A DNA stretch of 64,000 nt from Lachnospiraceae bacterium (GTDB lineage: Bacteria > Bacillota > Clostridia > Lachnospirales > Lachnospiraceae). Made by a program: the position numbers and the translations under genes. This document shows, in pieces, positions 8,831-17,681 of this stretch. The DNA lies in assembly GCA_014804785.1 (NCBI GenBank), contig JAAUZD010000030.1:61723-125722 (forward strand), read 5' to 3'. Under the pieces are notes generated by a model, which searched no databases, had not been told where the DNA came from, and saw only the letters and a program-made list of their open reading frames with translations. How positions within the stretch are numbered: the first letter of the stretch is position 1; every line of letters begins with the position of its first letter.

Positions 8831-10147
8831 CTATCCTCTATTCCGCTCACATCCTATATAGAAAATACTGATTGCAAATGTCACCCCTTCCGTCACCGGT
8901 GCCGCCATCCATACCCCCGTCATTCCCAGATAAGCGGGAAGCACAAAAATACAAACGAGAAGCACTAAAAGTCCCCTTGACAGGGAAATCACTGCGGATG
9001 GAAGAGCTCTTCCGATAGACGTAAAGTAAAAAGAAGTAATAGCATTGATTCCCGAAAAGAAAAAGGAAACCATAAAGATTACCATACCAGAGCGAACCAT
9101 CGCAGAAACTGCGGCATCTTCCACGAACAGCTGACTGTACCAGCCGGAGAGTGCGGTCAGCAGCAAAAATATCATTACGCCGATTGCCAATACGAGTACG
9201 TTTGTCCTTCGCCGTATCTTTCGGGCAAGCATAACCTCCTTTGCGCCAAAGCCAAAGCTTATGAGAGGACTTGCACCCTGTCCGAATCCCACCACAATCA
9301 TACTGAACACGTAGGATACATACCCCACAATCGTAAACGCAGTCACGCCGTCAACTCCAATCCGTTTCATGATTACAAAGTTATATGCGAACATGGCGAT
9401 ACCTATTGACATCTCACCGATAAATTCGGAACTGCCGTTTGCCAGAGTCCCTTTTAATATTTGCGGGCTGAAAGTGAATGTCCCCAGATGATAAATGCAT
9501 GCTTTTTTACAGAAAAAATACAGAATCAATATGAGAGAGACCAATGCAGAAAGCAAAGAAGCAATTGCGATTCCGGCAATTCCAAAGCGCAGGATGCCCG
9601 CAAAAACATAGTCCAGAATTAAATTCATTACAACACTTATGATATTGATTTTCATGTAAAATGCCGGGTTGCCTTCTCCTCTGATGAACATGCCGAAAGA
9701 AGAATTGACCACCATGATGATCAGTTCCGGCAGTAAAATACCATAGTAGGTTTTGAAATATTCCCGCACCTGCCCTTCAGCGCCCAGAAGATCCAGCATT
9801 GGCGTAAAAAATGCCAGTACCAGCAGACCGGTCAATACGGAGAATGCAATAGTGGTTGCAAGTGTCTGTCGAAAGACCAGATTGCACTCTGACAGATTTC
9901 CCCCGCCAAAAGATATTCCTGCAATTGCGGCGCCGCCCACCGATATCATCAATCCGATGGACAAAAACAAATAAATAATCGGGAGACCTAAATTGACCGC
10001 AGCAATGCCATCTGCCCCAATATAATTCCCAATAAAAAATCCATCAACAACGGTAATCAAAGAAGTCAGCACCATTGCAATTATGGAAGGAATCGAAAAC
10101 CGCAGAATCGTTCCAAGTGTGTTTTCTCTAATTTTCTCTAAGTTCAT
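8831..10147 (-). CDS. MATE-family efflux transporter
   Basis: 438 aa with about twelve hydrophobic segments arranged as two related halves. It begins MNLEKIRENTLGTILRFSIPSIIAMVLTS and then VDGFFIGNYIGADGIAAVNL, the typical MATE N-terminal pattern of the DinF/MepA group. The ATG at 10147 has GGAGGAG upstream; the track start at 10153 is a TTG inside the spacer. MATE pumps exchange cations for drugs or metabolites at the cytoplasmic membrane. The gene lies between two fold-back elements and downstream of an AraC/GyrI regulator in the same orientation, which suggests regulator-controlled efflux. Confidence 0.92.
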   Translation of the reverse strand: MNLEKIRENTLGTILRFSIPSIIAMVLTSLITVVDGFFIGNYIGADGIAAVNLGLPIIYLFLSIGLMISVGGAAIAGISFGGGNLSECNLVFRQTLATTIAFSVLTGLLVLAFFTPMLDLLGAEGQVREYFKTYYGILLPELIIMVVNSSFGMFIRGEGNPAFYMKINIISVVMNLILDYVFAGILRFGIAGIAIASLLSALVSLILILYFFCKKACIYHLGTFTFSPQILKGTLANGSSEFIGEMSIGIAMFAYNFVIMKRIGVDGVTAFTIVGYVSYVFSMIVVGFGQGASPLISFGFGAKEVMLARKIRRRTNVLVLAIGVMIFLLLTALSGWYSQLFVEDAAVSAMVRSGMVIFMVSFFFSGINAITSFYFTSIGRALPSAVISLSRGLLVLLVCIFVLPAYLGMTGVWMAAPVTEGVTFAISIFYIGCERNRG

Positions 10148-10234
10148 AAACAACTCCTCCTATGATAATATTCTTTTCACATGTATCATAGCAGGAGCAT
10201 AAAATATAAACTTCTGAATTCGTGCTTTGTGTTA

Positions 10235-10576
10235 GCTGTTCACTGTCATTTGGATAAGGGGCTGGACCGGCAGATGCGGTATCTTCTTGTACCGGGCTGA
10301 ACAAAAAACTGTGCGGAAACCTTATGGGAAGTGGTTAGAAGGATTTGGCATCCCTTTTGATGCACAGCAATCGACGGACAGGAGGTCCGGCGAAGGCATA
10401 ATTTGACCCATGGATGGGTCAATATGCCGCTTGCGTCCGGTATCTATATCTAAAAAAGGGATGCTTAATCCTTCTTACCACTGTACATAGGTTCCTGCAC
10501 AGTTTTTTGTTCAGCCCGGTACAAGAAGATACCGCATTTGCCGGTCCAGTCCCTTATTCAAATGACAGTGGACAGC
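10235..10576. repeat. Fold-back element B: about 123-bp inverted arms around a core shared with element A
   Basis: The left arm (10235-10358) and right arm (about 10454-10576) are near-perfect reverse complements. The 73-nt central block aligns without gaps to element A, and at least three base pairs change on both sides: GGCGTA/TACGCC becomes GGCATA/TATGCC, and TTGGTCC/GGACCAA becomes TTGACCC/GGGTCAA. The loop ATGGAT is constant. The outer stem sequence is unrelated to A. The element begins right at the TAG stop of the minus-strand AraC gene and lies upstream of MATE. It is the only content of this 430-nt gap apart from the MATE ribosome binding site. Confidence 0.8.
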
Positions 10577-11410
10577 CTATTTTAAAGGGAGGCAGATATC
10601 TAATTCCATATAGCCGGAATCACTGTCTACTTTGCGGTAAATGTCAAATCCGCTGCGGTTGTCCAGGCATAGACCTGTCTGGGGCAGCCATACGGTAAAG
10701 AGGGTCTGGTAGGCAGCATAGATGTGTTTGCCCAGCCCCTTATAGGGATAAACCGCACATTTCCCGCCTTCTATGACACAGGTATTCGTAAGCGGGCAGT
10801 CCGAGTTTACGCTCATGCAGATATCATACAGGCAGCCGTCTATATCTGTTATAGCCGGATCATCGAAGGTGCGCTCAAAAAACAGAGTTTCTTTTGTAAC
10901 ATATTCCTGATATCGTCTGATAAAATCCTCCCATTGCCCGCTTAAGCTGCGGTAGCTTCCGATTCTGCGTTCATATAATACAAAATAGTCAGGCAGGGTC
11001 TTTATTGCAACTTTCTGATTGCACGTCTCAAAGGTTTCCATGGAAATCCGGGTATCATGATAAAAAGGATGCTGAATGGACGCCTGATGGATCCTCTTTC
11101 TGAAATGAACCGGGCTGGTCTGATATTGCTGTCTGAAAACCCAGCTATAGTTTGAGGGGCTATATCCGAAATCGTAACCGATATCCGTAACGGTTTTGCC
11201 TGGTTCAACTTTTAGCCGGAAAGCGCTCTGCTCCAGCTTCAGCCTTTTGATGAACGCGTAAACGCTTTCACCGGTTTCTTCCTTGAACATCCGATTAAAA
11301 TAATATTTGGAAAAATGGCACTCGGCTGCCACGTCATCTACTGACAAATCTTCGCCAAGGTGCTGTAAAATGTAGTCGATAGCATGATTGATAACTTCAT
11401 TTGTAATCAT
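10577..11410 (-). CDS. AraC-family regulator with GyrI-like effector domain
   Basis: 277 aa. Residues 1-105 carry two AraC helix-turn-helix units (DDVAAECHFSKYYFNRMFKEETGESVYAFIKRLKLEQSA; TDIGYDFGYSPSNYSWVFRQQY). Residues about 120-277 are a GyrI-like/Rob-type small-molecule domain (VAIKTLPDYFVLYERRIGSY...). This architecture senses drugs or cationic amphiphiles and usually activates efflux genes. The MATE pump downstream is the natural candidate target (inference). The start overlaps a broken 4Fe-4S gene by 4 nt. Confidence 0.9.
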   Translation of the reverse strand: MITNEVINHAIDYILQHLGEDLSVDDVAAECHFSKYYFNRMFKEETGESVYAFIKRLKLEQSAFRLKVEPGKTVTDIGYDFGYSPSNYSWVFRQQYQTSPVHFRKRIHQASIQHPFYHDTRISMETFETCNQKVAIKTLPDYFVLYERRIGSYRSLSGQWEDFIRRYQEYVTKETLFFERTFDDPAITDIDGCLYDICMSVNSDCPLTNTCVIEGGKCAVYPYKGLGKHIYAAYQTLFTVWLPQTGLCLDNRSGFDIYRKVDSDSGYMELDICLPLK

Positions 11411-11742
11411 AAAAGACGCTCCCTTAAGTGATAGCCATGTTTAGCGCGATGAATCCGCAGAATGGAATAATAACTCATTGGTTTTAAGAAAACGGTTATA
11501 GGACAGATATATTTACAGAACGCACGATTGTTCTTAAATGCAAAGGCAAGTATGATCCCAACCATATAATATAGCATATTGCCGCCAATGAAAAGCCAAA
11601 ACAGAACTTTTTCATACATGCTATGCTTTGGCGGCACATTTCCTGAAAACAGCCGTTTGTTGGGACGCTCTGAGAGAATAAATAATCCAACGTCGCCTAA
11701 ATATTTACCTATTCTGTGCGGACTACTGGCTCCCCCACGCAT
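11407..11742 (-). pseudogene. Remnant of a 4Fe-4S polyferredoxin-like membrane protein
   Basis: This 111-codon frame contains two membrane segments and NRAFCKYICPITVFLKPMSYYSILRI, the CxxxCP iron-sulfur region seen in NapH/YccM/CcoG-like proteins, which are normally much longer. The frame stops shortly after this motif, so the second cysteine cluster is missing, and the first residues (MRGGASSPH) do not look like a natural N-terminus. It is probably a 5'- and 3'-truncated remnant; a short novel membrane protein is less likely. Confidence 0.55.
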
Positions 11743-11842
11743 GAAAAGTAACTAAACGACAAAACAAATGTTCGAAAAAGGATTGCATTTTATAATCAGC
11801 TATGCTAGTATAATACAAACAGATGTTCTGCGAGGCGCGATT

Positions 11843-13180
11843 ATGGAAAACAATCTTATTGTTCAAACAACTGAAAATCAGTCCATTATGGAAAAACTGG
11901 GCATCCTTTCAGATGCGGCAAAATATGATGTTTCCTGTTCTTCAAGCGGCGTGGGGCGAAGGGGGGACGGCACAGGAATCGGTAATACTTTGGCAGCAGG
12001 TATCTGTCACAGTTTTGGGGCGGACGGAAGATGCATTTCTCTTTTAAAGATCCTTTTTACCAATGAATGCATTTATGACTGCAAATACTGTATCAACCGG
12101 AAATCAAATGACGTTCCAAGGGCGACCTTCACACCGGATGAAATCTGTGAGCTGACAATTCAGTTTTACCGGCGCAATTATATAGAAGGTTTATTTTTGA
12201 GTTCGGGGATTGTATATAGTCCCACTTACACCATGGAATTGATTTATGAAGCTGTGCATAAGCTGCGTACCCTGTATCGTTTTCAAGGGTATATCCATGT
12301 GAAGGCGATTCCGGGGGCAGACCCGCTGATTGTACAGAGACTGGGGCTGTTAGCAGATCGAATGAGCGTCAATTTAGAACTTCCTACAGCGGAGGGACTT
12401 AAGAAGCTGGCGCCCAACAAGCACCGCAAGAATATTTTGTCTCCTATGCGCCAGATACAGCAGGGAATCACTCAGAATAAAAATGAGATTACGTTATATA
12501 AACATGCGCCTTCCTTTGTGCCCGCCGGACAATCTACCCAGATGATTGTAGGCGCCACGCCGGAAAGTGATTATCAGGTTATGATGGTGGCGGAGAATCT
12601 GTACAAAAAGTTTGATTTGAAACGGGTGTATTATTCGGCATTCGTCAGCGTGAATGAGGACAAGGATCTGCCGGCGTTGCCGGGAGGTCCCCCGCTTTTG
12701 CGGGAGCACAGATTATATCAGGCGGACTGGCTTTTACGCTTTTATGGATTTGAAGCACAGGAACTCCTTAGTGAAAGCAGACCCAATTTCAATGTACTGC
12801 TTGATCCCAAGGCAGACTGGGCGTTGCGGCATCTGGAAGTGTTTCCGGTTGAAATCAACCGGGCGGACTATCAGACCATTTTGCGGGTGCCTGGAATCGG
12901 CGTTAAAAGTGCCCAGAGAATAGTAAGGGCAAGGCGAAGCGGTAATCTTAATTTCGATGATTTAAAGAAAATAGGAGTCACCTTGAAGAGGGCGCTGTAT
13001 TTCATTACTTGCAACGGAAAGATGATGTATCCCACCAAGATAGAGGAGGATTATATCACGCGCAATCTGATTAATCCTAAAGAAAAACTTCCGTTTGACA
13101 AGGACGGTATGACTTACAGGCAGTTGTCCCTGTTTGATGATAATAATGAGTTGCTTTGGCATCAGGCGGCGGGCGGCTGA
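11843..13180 (+). CDS. Putative DNA modification/repair radical SAM protein (TIGR03916 type)
   Basis: A 445-aa radical SAM enzyme. The cluster motif is CIYDCKYC (CxxxCxxC variant) after a conserved leader SSSGVGRR...GICHSF; a helix-hairpin-helix near the C-terminus (ILRVPGIGVKSAQRIVRARR) suggests nucleic-acid contact. Known family members are encoded next to a TIGR03915 protein and are proposed, not proven, to act in DNA modification or repair. The ATG at 11843 is used; the track start adds 25 unlikely residues. The partner gene follows 45 nt downstream. Confidence 0.9.
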   Translation: MENNLIVQTTENQSIMEKLGILSDAAKYDVSCSSSGVGRRGDGTGIGNTLAAGICHSFGADGRCISLLKILFTNECIYDCKYCINRKSNDVPRATFTPDEICELTIQFYRRNYIEGLFLSSGIVYSPTYTMELIYEAVHKLRTLYRFQGYIHVKAIPGADPLIVQRLGLLADRMSVNLELPTAEGLKKLAPNKHRKNILSPMRQIQQGITQNKNEITLYKHAPSFVPAGQSTQMIVGATPESDYQVMMVAENLYKKFDLKRVYYSAFVSVNEDKDLPALPGGPPLLREHRLYQADWLLRFYGFEAQELLSESRPNFNVLLDPKADWALRHLEVFPVEINRADYQTILRVPGIGVKSAQRIVRARRSGNLNFDDLKKIGVTLKRALYFITCNGKMMYPTKIEEDYITRNLINPKEKLPFDKDGMTYRQLSLFDDNNELLWHQAAGG

Positions 13181-13225
13181 ATGGGGGAAAGGTTTTGATG
13201 TAAATATTTAGGAATGGAGGAGAGG

Positions 13226-14014
13226 ATGGAGGAATACTATCTGGTCTGTGAAGACTCCTTAGAGGGAATCTTTACGGGAATATACGACGCTTACCTTAAG
13301 AAAAAGCCCCATGAACAGATTCACATCTGTCTCGGGGAAGATGAAAATTATCGCCTGTTTGCAAGTTATGAAACATGTCTTCCAGATGAAAAGAAAGCAG
13401 CCAGTGTTGCAAGGACGGTAATAAAACAGTTTGGAGAAGAGGCTTACCTCGCTATCTGCAGGGCGCTTGCATCCGAACAGCCGGATAAAGGAGAGGCTGT
13501 GTATAAGGCGGTGGCAGCGGGCTTATCTATGAGAGATAAGAGAGATCTTATGGGAAATCTTTCCAATCCCTACATTCACAGAGTGTTTGAGCTGGCGCGT
13601 TTTACAGCAAATGAAGCGCATTACCATGTGGAATTTCTGCGGTTTAAGGAATTGGAGAATGGAATCCTATATGCCGTTATTGGTCCGAAAAATAATGTGA
13701 TCACATTCATAACTCCGCATTTTGCGGACAGGCTGCCTCTTGAGAATTTTGTGATTCATGACGAAATAAGAGGTATATTTGCTATGCACCCTGCAAGAGG
13801 AGAATGGTATCTGGTATCCGGAAAGGAAGGTATGCAGCAGGCAGAGCACACTTTTTCAGAGGGAGAAAAAAAGTACAGTGAACTGTTTAGCAGCTTTTTT
13901 CATACTATAGCAATAAAGGAACGCAATAACTATGGGCTTCAGCGCAATATGCTGCCTTTAAGATACCGCAGGTATATGACTGAATTTCAGGGAAAACAGC
14001 AGTATATTAATTAA
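13226..14014 (+). CDS. TIGR03915-family putative DNA metabolism protein (DUF4130)
   Basis: About 262 aa. YYLVCEDSLEGIFTGIYDAY is the hallmark N-terminus, and KNNVITFITPHFADRLPLENFVIHDEIRGIFAMHPARGEWYLV is the conserved C-terminal half. It is encoded directly after the TIGR03916 radical SAM gene, as in most Firmicutes that carry the pair. In some bacteria the domain is fused to a uracil-DNA glycosylase domain; no such extension is present. The ATG at 13226 has GGAGGAG at ideal spacing; 13214 is an alternative. Confidence 0.88.
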   Translation: MEEYYLVCEDSLEGIFTGIYDAYLKKKPHEQIHICLGEDENYRLFASYETCLPDEKKAASVARTVIKQFGEEAYLAICRALASEQPDKGEAVYKAVAAGLSMRDKRDLMGNLSNPYIHRVFELARFTANEAHYHVEFLRFKELENGILYAVIGPKNNVITFITPHFADRLPLENFVIHDEIRGIFAMHPARGEWYLVSGKEGMQQAEHTFSEGEKKYSELFSSFFHTIAIKERNNYGLQRNMLPLRYRRYMTEFQGKQQYIN

Positions 14015-14193
14015 ATTGTTTGTCAATAATAGGTTTATGCAGGAAAGAAATGTGCCAACTGCCAGTATATAGCGGAGTTTGGAAAATTGTACTAGAAAAA
14101 AAACTTTACAAAACCCCAAAGGGGTGGTAATCTTTCTTCAAGTACCGGAAAACGTTTTCATAGCCTGCATTGAGGAGAAAGAAAGGTGATAAT

Positions 14194-14421
14194 ATGATGC
14201 AGCGAAGAATAAAATTAAACTTGGATGAGGTGAAGGACTTTGTAGCCGCCGCTTCAAAATGTGATTTTGACATTGATATTTTTTACAACAGATATACAGT
14301 GGATGCAAAATCAATCGTTGGAGTACTCGGACTTGATTTGAGACAGGTGCTGACGGTGGCCTATGATGGATATAATCCAGAATTTGAAAAAGTAGTCAAT
14401 CGCTTTGCATTAGCAAGCTGA
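14194..14421 (+). CDS. HPr-like small protein lacking the phospho-histidine
   Basis: 75 aa with the length and secondary-structure pattern of PTS HPr: RIKLNLDEVKDFVAAASKCDFDIDIFYNRYTVDAKSIVGVLGLDLRQVLTVAYDG matches HPr helix 1, strand 2, the Ser46-like loop (AKSIVGVLGLDL) and strand 4. The active-site GLHARPA histidine motif is absent and the Ser46 position is kept. Similar HPr-like proteins are common in Clostridia. It may be a regulatory paralogue. AAGGTGAT precedes the ATG. Confidence 0.7.
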   Translation: MMQRRIKLNLDEVKDFVAAASKCDFDIDIFYNRYTVDAKSIVGVLGLDLRQVLTVAYDGYNPEFEKVVNRFALAS

Positions 14422-14550
14422 TTGGCGTTCCGATGTGAAAATCTAGGATTTCCATATCGTGGATGGTTATACGATCTGCTGTTTTGGCAGCGATTACATG
14501 ATGAACTTTATAAGCACGTCTACGATTACACAATAAAATAGTATCTTATT

Positions 14551-14596
14551 GACTCCCTGAAAAAGATAGCTTACTATCTCTTTAGGGAGTTTTCTT
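14551..14596 (+). terminator. Rho-independent terminator
   Basis: GACTCCCT...AGATAG-ctta-CTATCT...AGGGAGT followed by TTTTCTTC, 130 nt after the HPr-like gene. The rest of the 14422-14744 gap shows no convincing gene; the 67-codon ORF at 14603 has no ribosome binding site and resembles nothing I know. Confidence 0.75.
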
Positions 14597-14744
14597 CTGT
14601 CTGTGGGGAATGTGCCCTATCAGGCAAAATTTAGGCAGGATGCACAGCCTGGGAAGAAAAGATTTGCCGTAAACGACATTGCCCTTAGGCTGAGCCGGCA
14701 ATTACTCTCTTTGCTTAAACATATCGCAAAAAGGAAGACAAAGC

Positions 14745-17165
14745 ATGGAAATACATGTATCTGTCAGGAATCTGGTAGAATTTATTCTCCGTTCCGGCAA
14801 TATTGACAACAGAAGAGCTTCATCTCCTGAAAATGCCATGCAGGAGGGCGGAAGGATTCACCGCATGATACAGCGGAGTATGGGCTCGGATTATCACGCG
14901 GAGGTTCTTTTGCGCTATGTTTACGCCACAACCGATTATGAAATACATGTGGAAGGGCGTGCTGATGGTATTATCATCAAACAGGGAGGAGATTTGACAC
15001 AGGTGCCGGAGATTACGGAAACAGAAATTTGTGCCGCATACCGGGATCTGGTGACGATTACCATCGATGAGATCAAGGGAACTTATAAAGATATCCACAA
15101 GATGAAAGAAGCAGTTCCGGTACATCTTGCCCAAGCACAGTGCTATGCCTATATTTATGGAAAACAGAATGAATTAAAACATATCAGAGTGCGGCTCACC
15201 TACTGTAATATTGATACGGAAGAGATAAAATACTTTCATTTTGAGTATGAGATGACTGAACTGGAAGAGTGGTTTGAGGGACTGATGAAAGAGTATAGGA
15301 AGTGGGCAGACTTCCAATTTGCATGGCAGAAGAAGCGTACAGAGTCTATCAAGGAACTTCCCTTTCCTTTTTCATACAGAGAAGGGCAGAAAGAGCTTGC
15401 TTCTTATGTTTATCAGACCGTTTATCATAAAAGAAAATTATTCATTGAAGCTCCTACGGGTGTAGGAAAAACTATATCGACTTTATTTCCGGCAGTGAAA
15501 GCCATGGGGGAGGGAAGAGGCGAAAGGATTTTTTACCTGACAGCGAAGACCATTACAAGGACGGTGGCGGATGATACCATTGAACTGATGCGCAAAAAGG
15601 GATTGCAGCTTAAATCTGTTATATTGACTGCCAAAGACAAGATATGTTTTATGGAAGAAACAGAGTGTAATCCGGAATATTGCCCCTATGCCAAGGGACA
15701 CTTTGACAGGATCAACGATGCGATTTATGATTTGTTGACTCATATGGACAATTTTAATCGGGAAGTGATTGAGGACTACGCGAAGAAGCACAAAGTCTGT
15801 CCCTTTGAGATGAGTCTTGACATGAGCCTTTTTGCAGACGTTATTATAGGCGATTATAATTACTTGTTTGATCCACACGTATATTTAAAGCGATTTTTCC
15901 AGGAGGGAGTAAGAGGAGACTATCTGTTTTTGATAGATGAAGCACATAATTTGGTGGACAGAGGAAGGGAGATGTACAGTGCGCTTCTTAGAAAAGAAGA
16001 CTTTCTTGCACTTAAGAGAATCGTAAAAGAGTACGATGGAAAGATGTACCGGCAGCTGGAAAAGTGCAACAGGGAACTTCTGGAGCTGAAAAGAGAATGT
16101 GAGGATTATGCATATCTGGATGACGTGGATGCAGCGCCTTTTATGAAAGCGCTTATAAGGCTTTCTTCTGTTATGGAGACTTATCTGGAGGAGCATGAGG
16201 AAAGTCCGGTGAGAGCGGATATTCTGGATTTTTATTTTGAGATTTCTCATTTCCTTCTGATTAATGACAAGCTGGATCAAAATTATGTAATCTACACGCA
16301 GTTGGAATCAGACGGAGGTTTTATTATAAAACTATTCTGTGTGAATCCTTCTAAAAACCTAAGGGAATGTATGATGAGGGGGAGGAGCACAATTTTATTT
16401 TCAGCAACTTTGCTTCCGATTCAATATTATAAACAACTGCTCGGTGCAGAGGAAGGCGATTATGAAGTTTATGCACATTCTGTTTTTGACGCAAGACGTA
16501 AGGGGCTGTTTGTTGCAAGTGATGTAACAAGCAAATATACCAGACGCTCGGATACGGAATACTACCATATTGCTGCTTATATCCACAAGATTATATGCAG
16601 GAGGGAAGGAAATTATATGGCATTCTTTCCATCCCATGTATTCCTACAGAATATATATGATGCGTATAGCCGTTATTTTCTGAATGGCAGTATAGAATGC
16701 ATCTTGCAGGAAGAACATATGGATGAGGAAAGCAGGGAGGCGTTTTTGACAAAATTTGAGGCGGACAGAGAAGCGGGAAGTACCCTTTTGGGGTTTTGCG
16801 TGCTTGGGGGGATTTTCAGTGAAGGTATTGACCTTAAAAATGAACGGCTGATTGGTGCAGTTATTGTCGGAACCGGACTTCCCCAGGTCTGCACCGAACG
16901 GGAGATATTGAAGAGGTACTTTGACAGCAGGGGAGACAACGGTTTTGATTTTGCTTATAAATATCCGGGCATGAATAAAGTCTTGCAGGCAGCCGGCAGG
17001 GTAATCAGGACAGCGGAGGATATTGGTATTATTGCACTTTTAGATGAGCGATTCTTAAATACCTCTTATTTAAGGATGTTTCCAAGAGAATGGAAGGAAT
17101 ATGAAAAAGTATCGCTGGAACAAATTGAGAACAGAGTGGAGCGGTTCTGGGATGAATGGTTATAA
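14745..17165 (+). CDS. DinG/XPD-like ATP-dependent DNA helicase with N-terminal nuclease-like region
   Basis: An 806-aa superfamily 2 helicase of the Rad3/XPD/DinG class. Residues 1-190 resemble a PD-(D/E)XK module (ASSPENAMQEGGRIHRMIQ, HVEGRADGIII, DEIKGT). Then follow Walker A APTGVGKT, a cysteine set (CFMEETECNPEYCPYA ... CPFE) consistent with the 4Fe-4S domain, the DEAH box FLIDEAHNL, motif V/VI GGIFSEGIDLKNERL and QAAGRVIRT. XPD-like helicases unwind 5' to 3' using the Fe-S domain. It stands alone between terminators. Confidence 0.9.
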   Translation: MEIHVSVRNLVEFILRSGNIDNRRASSPENAMQEGGRIHRMIQRSMGSDYHAEVLLRYVYATTDYEIHVEGRADGIIIKQGGDLTQVPEITETEICAAYRDLVTITIDEIKGTYKDIHKMKEAVPVHLAQAQCYAYIYGKQNELKHIRVRLTYCNIDTEEIKYFHFEYEMTELEEWFEGLMKEYRKWADFQFAWQKKRTESIKELPFPFSYREGQKELASYVYQTVYHKRKLFIEAPTGVGKTISTLFPAVKAMGEGRGERIFYLTAKTITRTVADDTIELMRKKGLQLKSVILTAKDKICFMEETECNPEYCPYAKGHFDRINDAIYDLLTHMDNFNREVIEDYAKKHKVCPFEMSLDMSLFADVIIGDYNYLFDPHVYLKRFFQEGVRGDYLFLIDEAHNLVDRGREMYSALLRKEDFLALKRIVKEYDGKMYRQLEKCNRELLELKRECEDYAYLDDVDAAPFMKALIRLSSVMETYLEEHEESPVRADILDFYFEISHFLLINDKLDQNYVIYTQLESDGGFIIKLFCVNPSKNLRECMMRGRSTILFSATLLPIQYYKQLLGAEEGDYEVYAHSVFDARRKGLFVASDVTSKYTRRSDTEYYHIAAYIHKIICRREGNYMAFFPSHVFLQNIYDAYSRYFLNGSIECILQEEHMDEESREAFLTKFEADREAGSTLLGFCVLGGIFSEGIDLKNERLIGAVIVGTGLPQVCTEREILKRYFDSRGDNGFDFAYKYPGMNKVLQAAGRVIRTAEDIGIIALLDERFLNTSYLRMFPREWKEYEKVSLEQIENRVERFWDEWL

Positions 17166-17170
17166 CTTTT

Positions 17171-17202
17171 GGCATGTGGATAACTTCACATGCCTTTTTT
17201 TT
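17171..17202 (+). terminator. Rho-independent terminator after the helicase
   Basis: GGCATGTG and CACATGCC form an 8-bp stem with an 8-nt loop followed by eight Ts. The left arm and loop contain TGTGGATAA, a consensus DnaA-box sequence in reverse. Confidence 0.85.
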
Positions 17203-17633
17203 ACATATATGAACTTTTTTGTGGAAATTTGACTCAAAAAAAGTATAAAAAGCGCAAAAAATGCAGGATTCAAAAAAAATGACGTCGAATATTTAAAGAA
17301 AAGATACCTAGTTTTAATAAAATGACATAAATGTCATTGTGGATAACTCTGTGGAAATTGGGGATTTCTCTATTTTTTGCTCTTTTTTTGGAAAAAATTA
17401 TGTAACTGATTTTTAGTTAAAAATTGCAGGTAACAAATTTCAAATTTGAAAAAATACTTATCTGGTCAATAAAAATGGCTCCAAAATTGACCAAATGCGT
17501 ACCAAAGCTCCAAAATGGTTTCAATCTGCCACCTGAACAAATTGATCTTTCTCTAGAAGAAAATGAACCATGTACATCAAAATGAAAATGTGGTAAACTG
17601 ATAAAAGGTCAAAATACATAAGTCACAATCAGT
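17203..17633. other. Gene-free AT-rich region with a DnaA-box match and a perfect palindrome
   Basis: About 430 nt without a credible gene. TGTGGATAA, the complement of DnaA box TTATCCACA, occurs at 17338-17346, and another copy in the same orientation lies at 17175-17183. Directly before the inner box is an 18-bp perfect palindrome, AATGACAT-AA-ATGTCATT (17321-17338). Several runs of A and T and repeated phrases (CCAAAATTGACC, CCAAAATGG) follow. No dnaA or dnaN gene is near, so this is not the chromosomal origin. The palindrome could be an operator for the GH13 gene. Confidence 0.5.
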
Positions 17634-17681
17634 ATGAGGTGGCTGAGGACTGACTACGAGAGAAATCAGGAGGCGTTAGAT

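Noticed and set aside
8601-8850. Two overlapping minus-strand ORFs of 76 and 79 codons at the MATE 3' side
   Set aside because: They lie inside the arms and core of fold-back element A. Nothing in their sequence suggests a protein family, and base pairing explains the sequence better.
10414-10698. Plus-strand ORF of 94 codons
   Set aside because: It runs through the right arm of element B and into the antisense of the AraC gene, with no ribosome binding site.
14603-14806. 67-codon plus-strand ORF before the DinG-like gene
   Set aside because: It has no ribosome binding site, overlaps the clear helicase start and resembles nothing known.
17203-17633. Chromosomal replication origin
   Set aside because: Only two DnaA boxes are visible and no dnaA, dnaN, recF or gyrB is near, so oriC is not supported.
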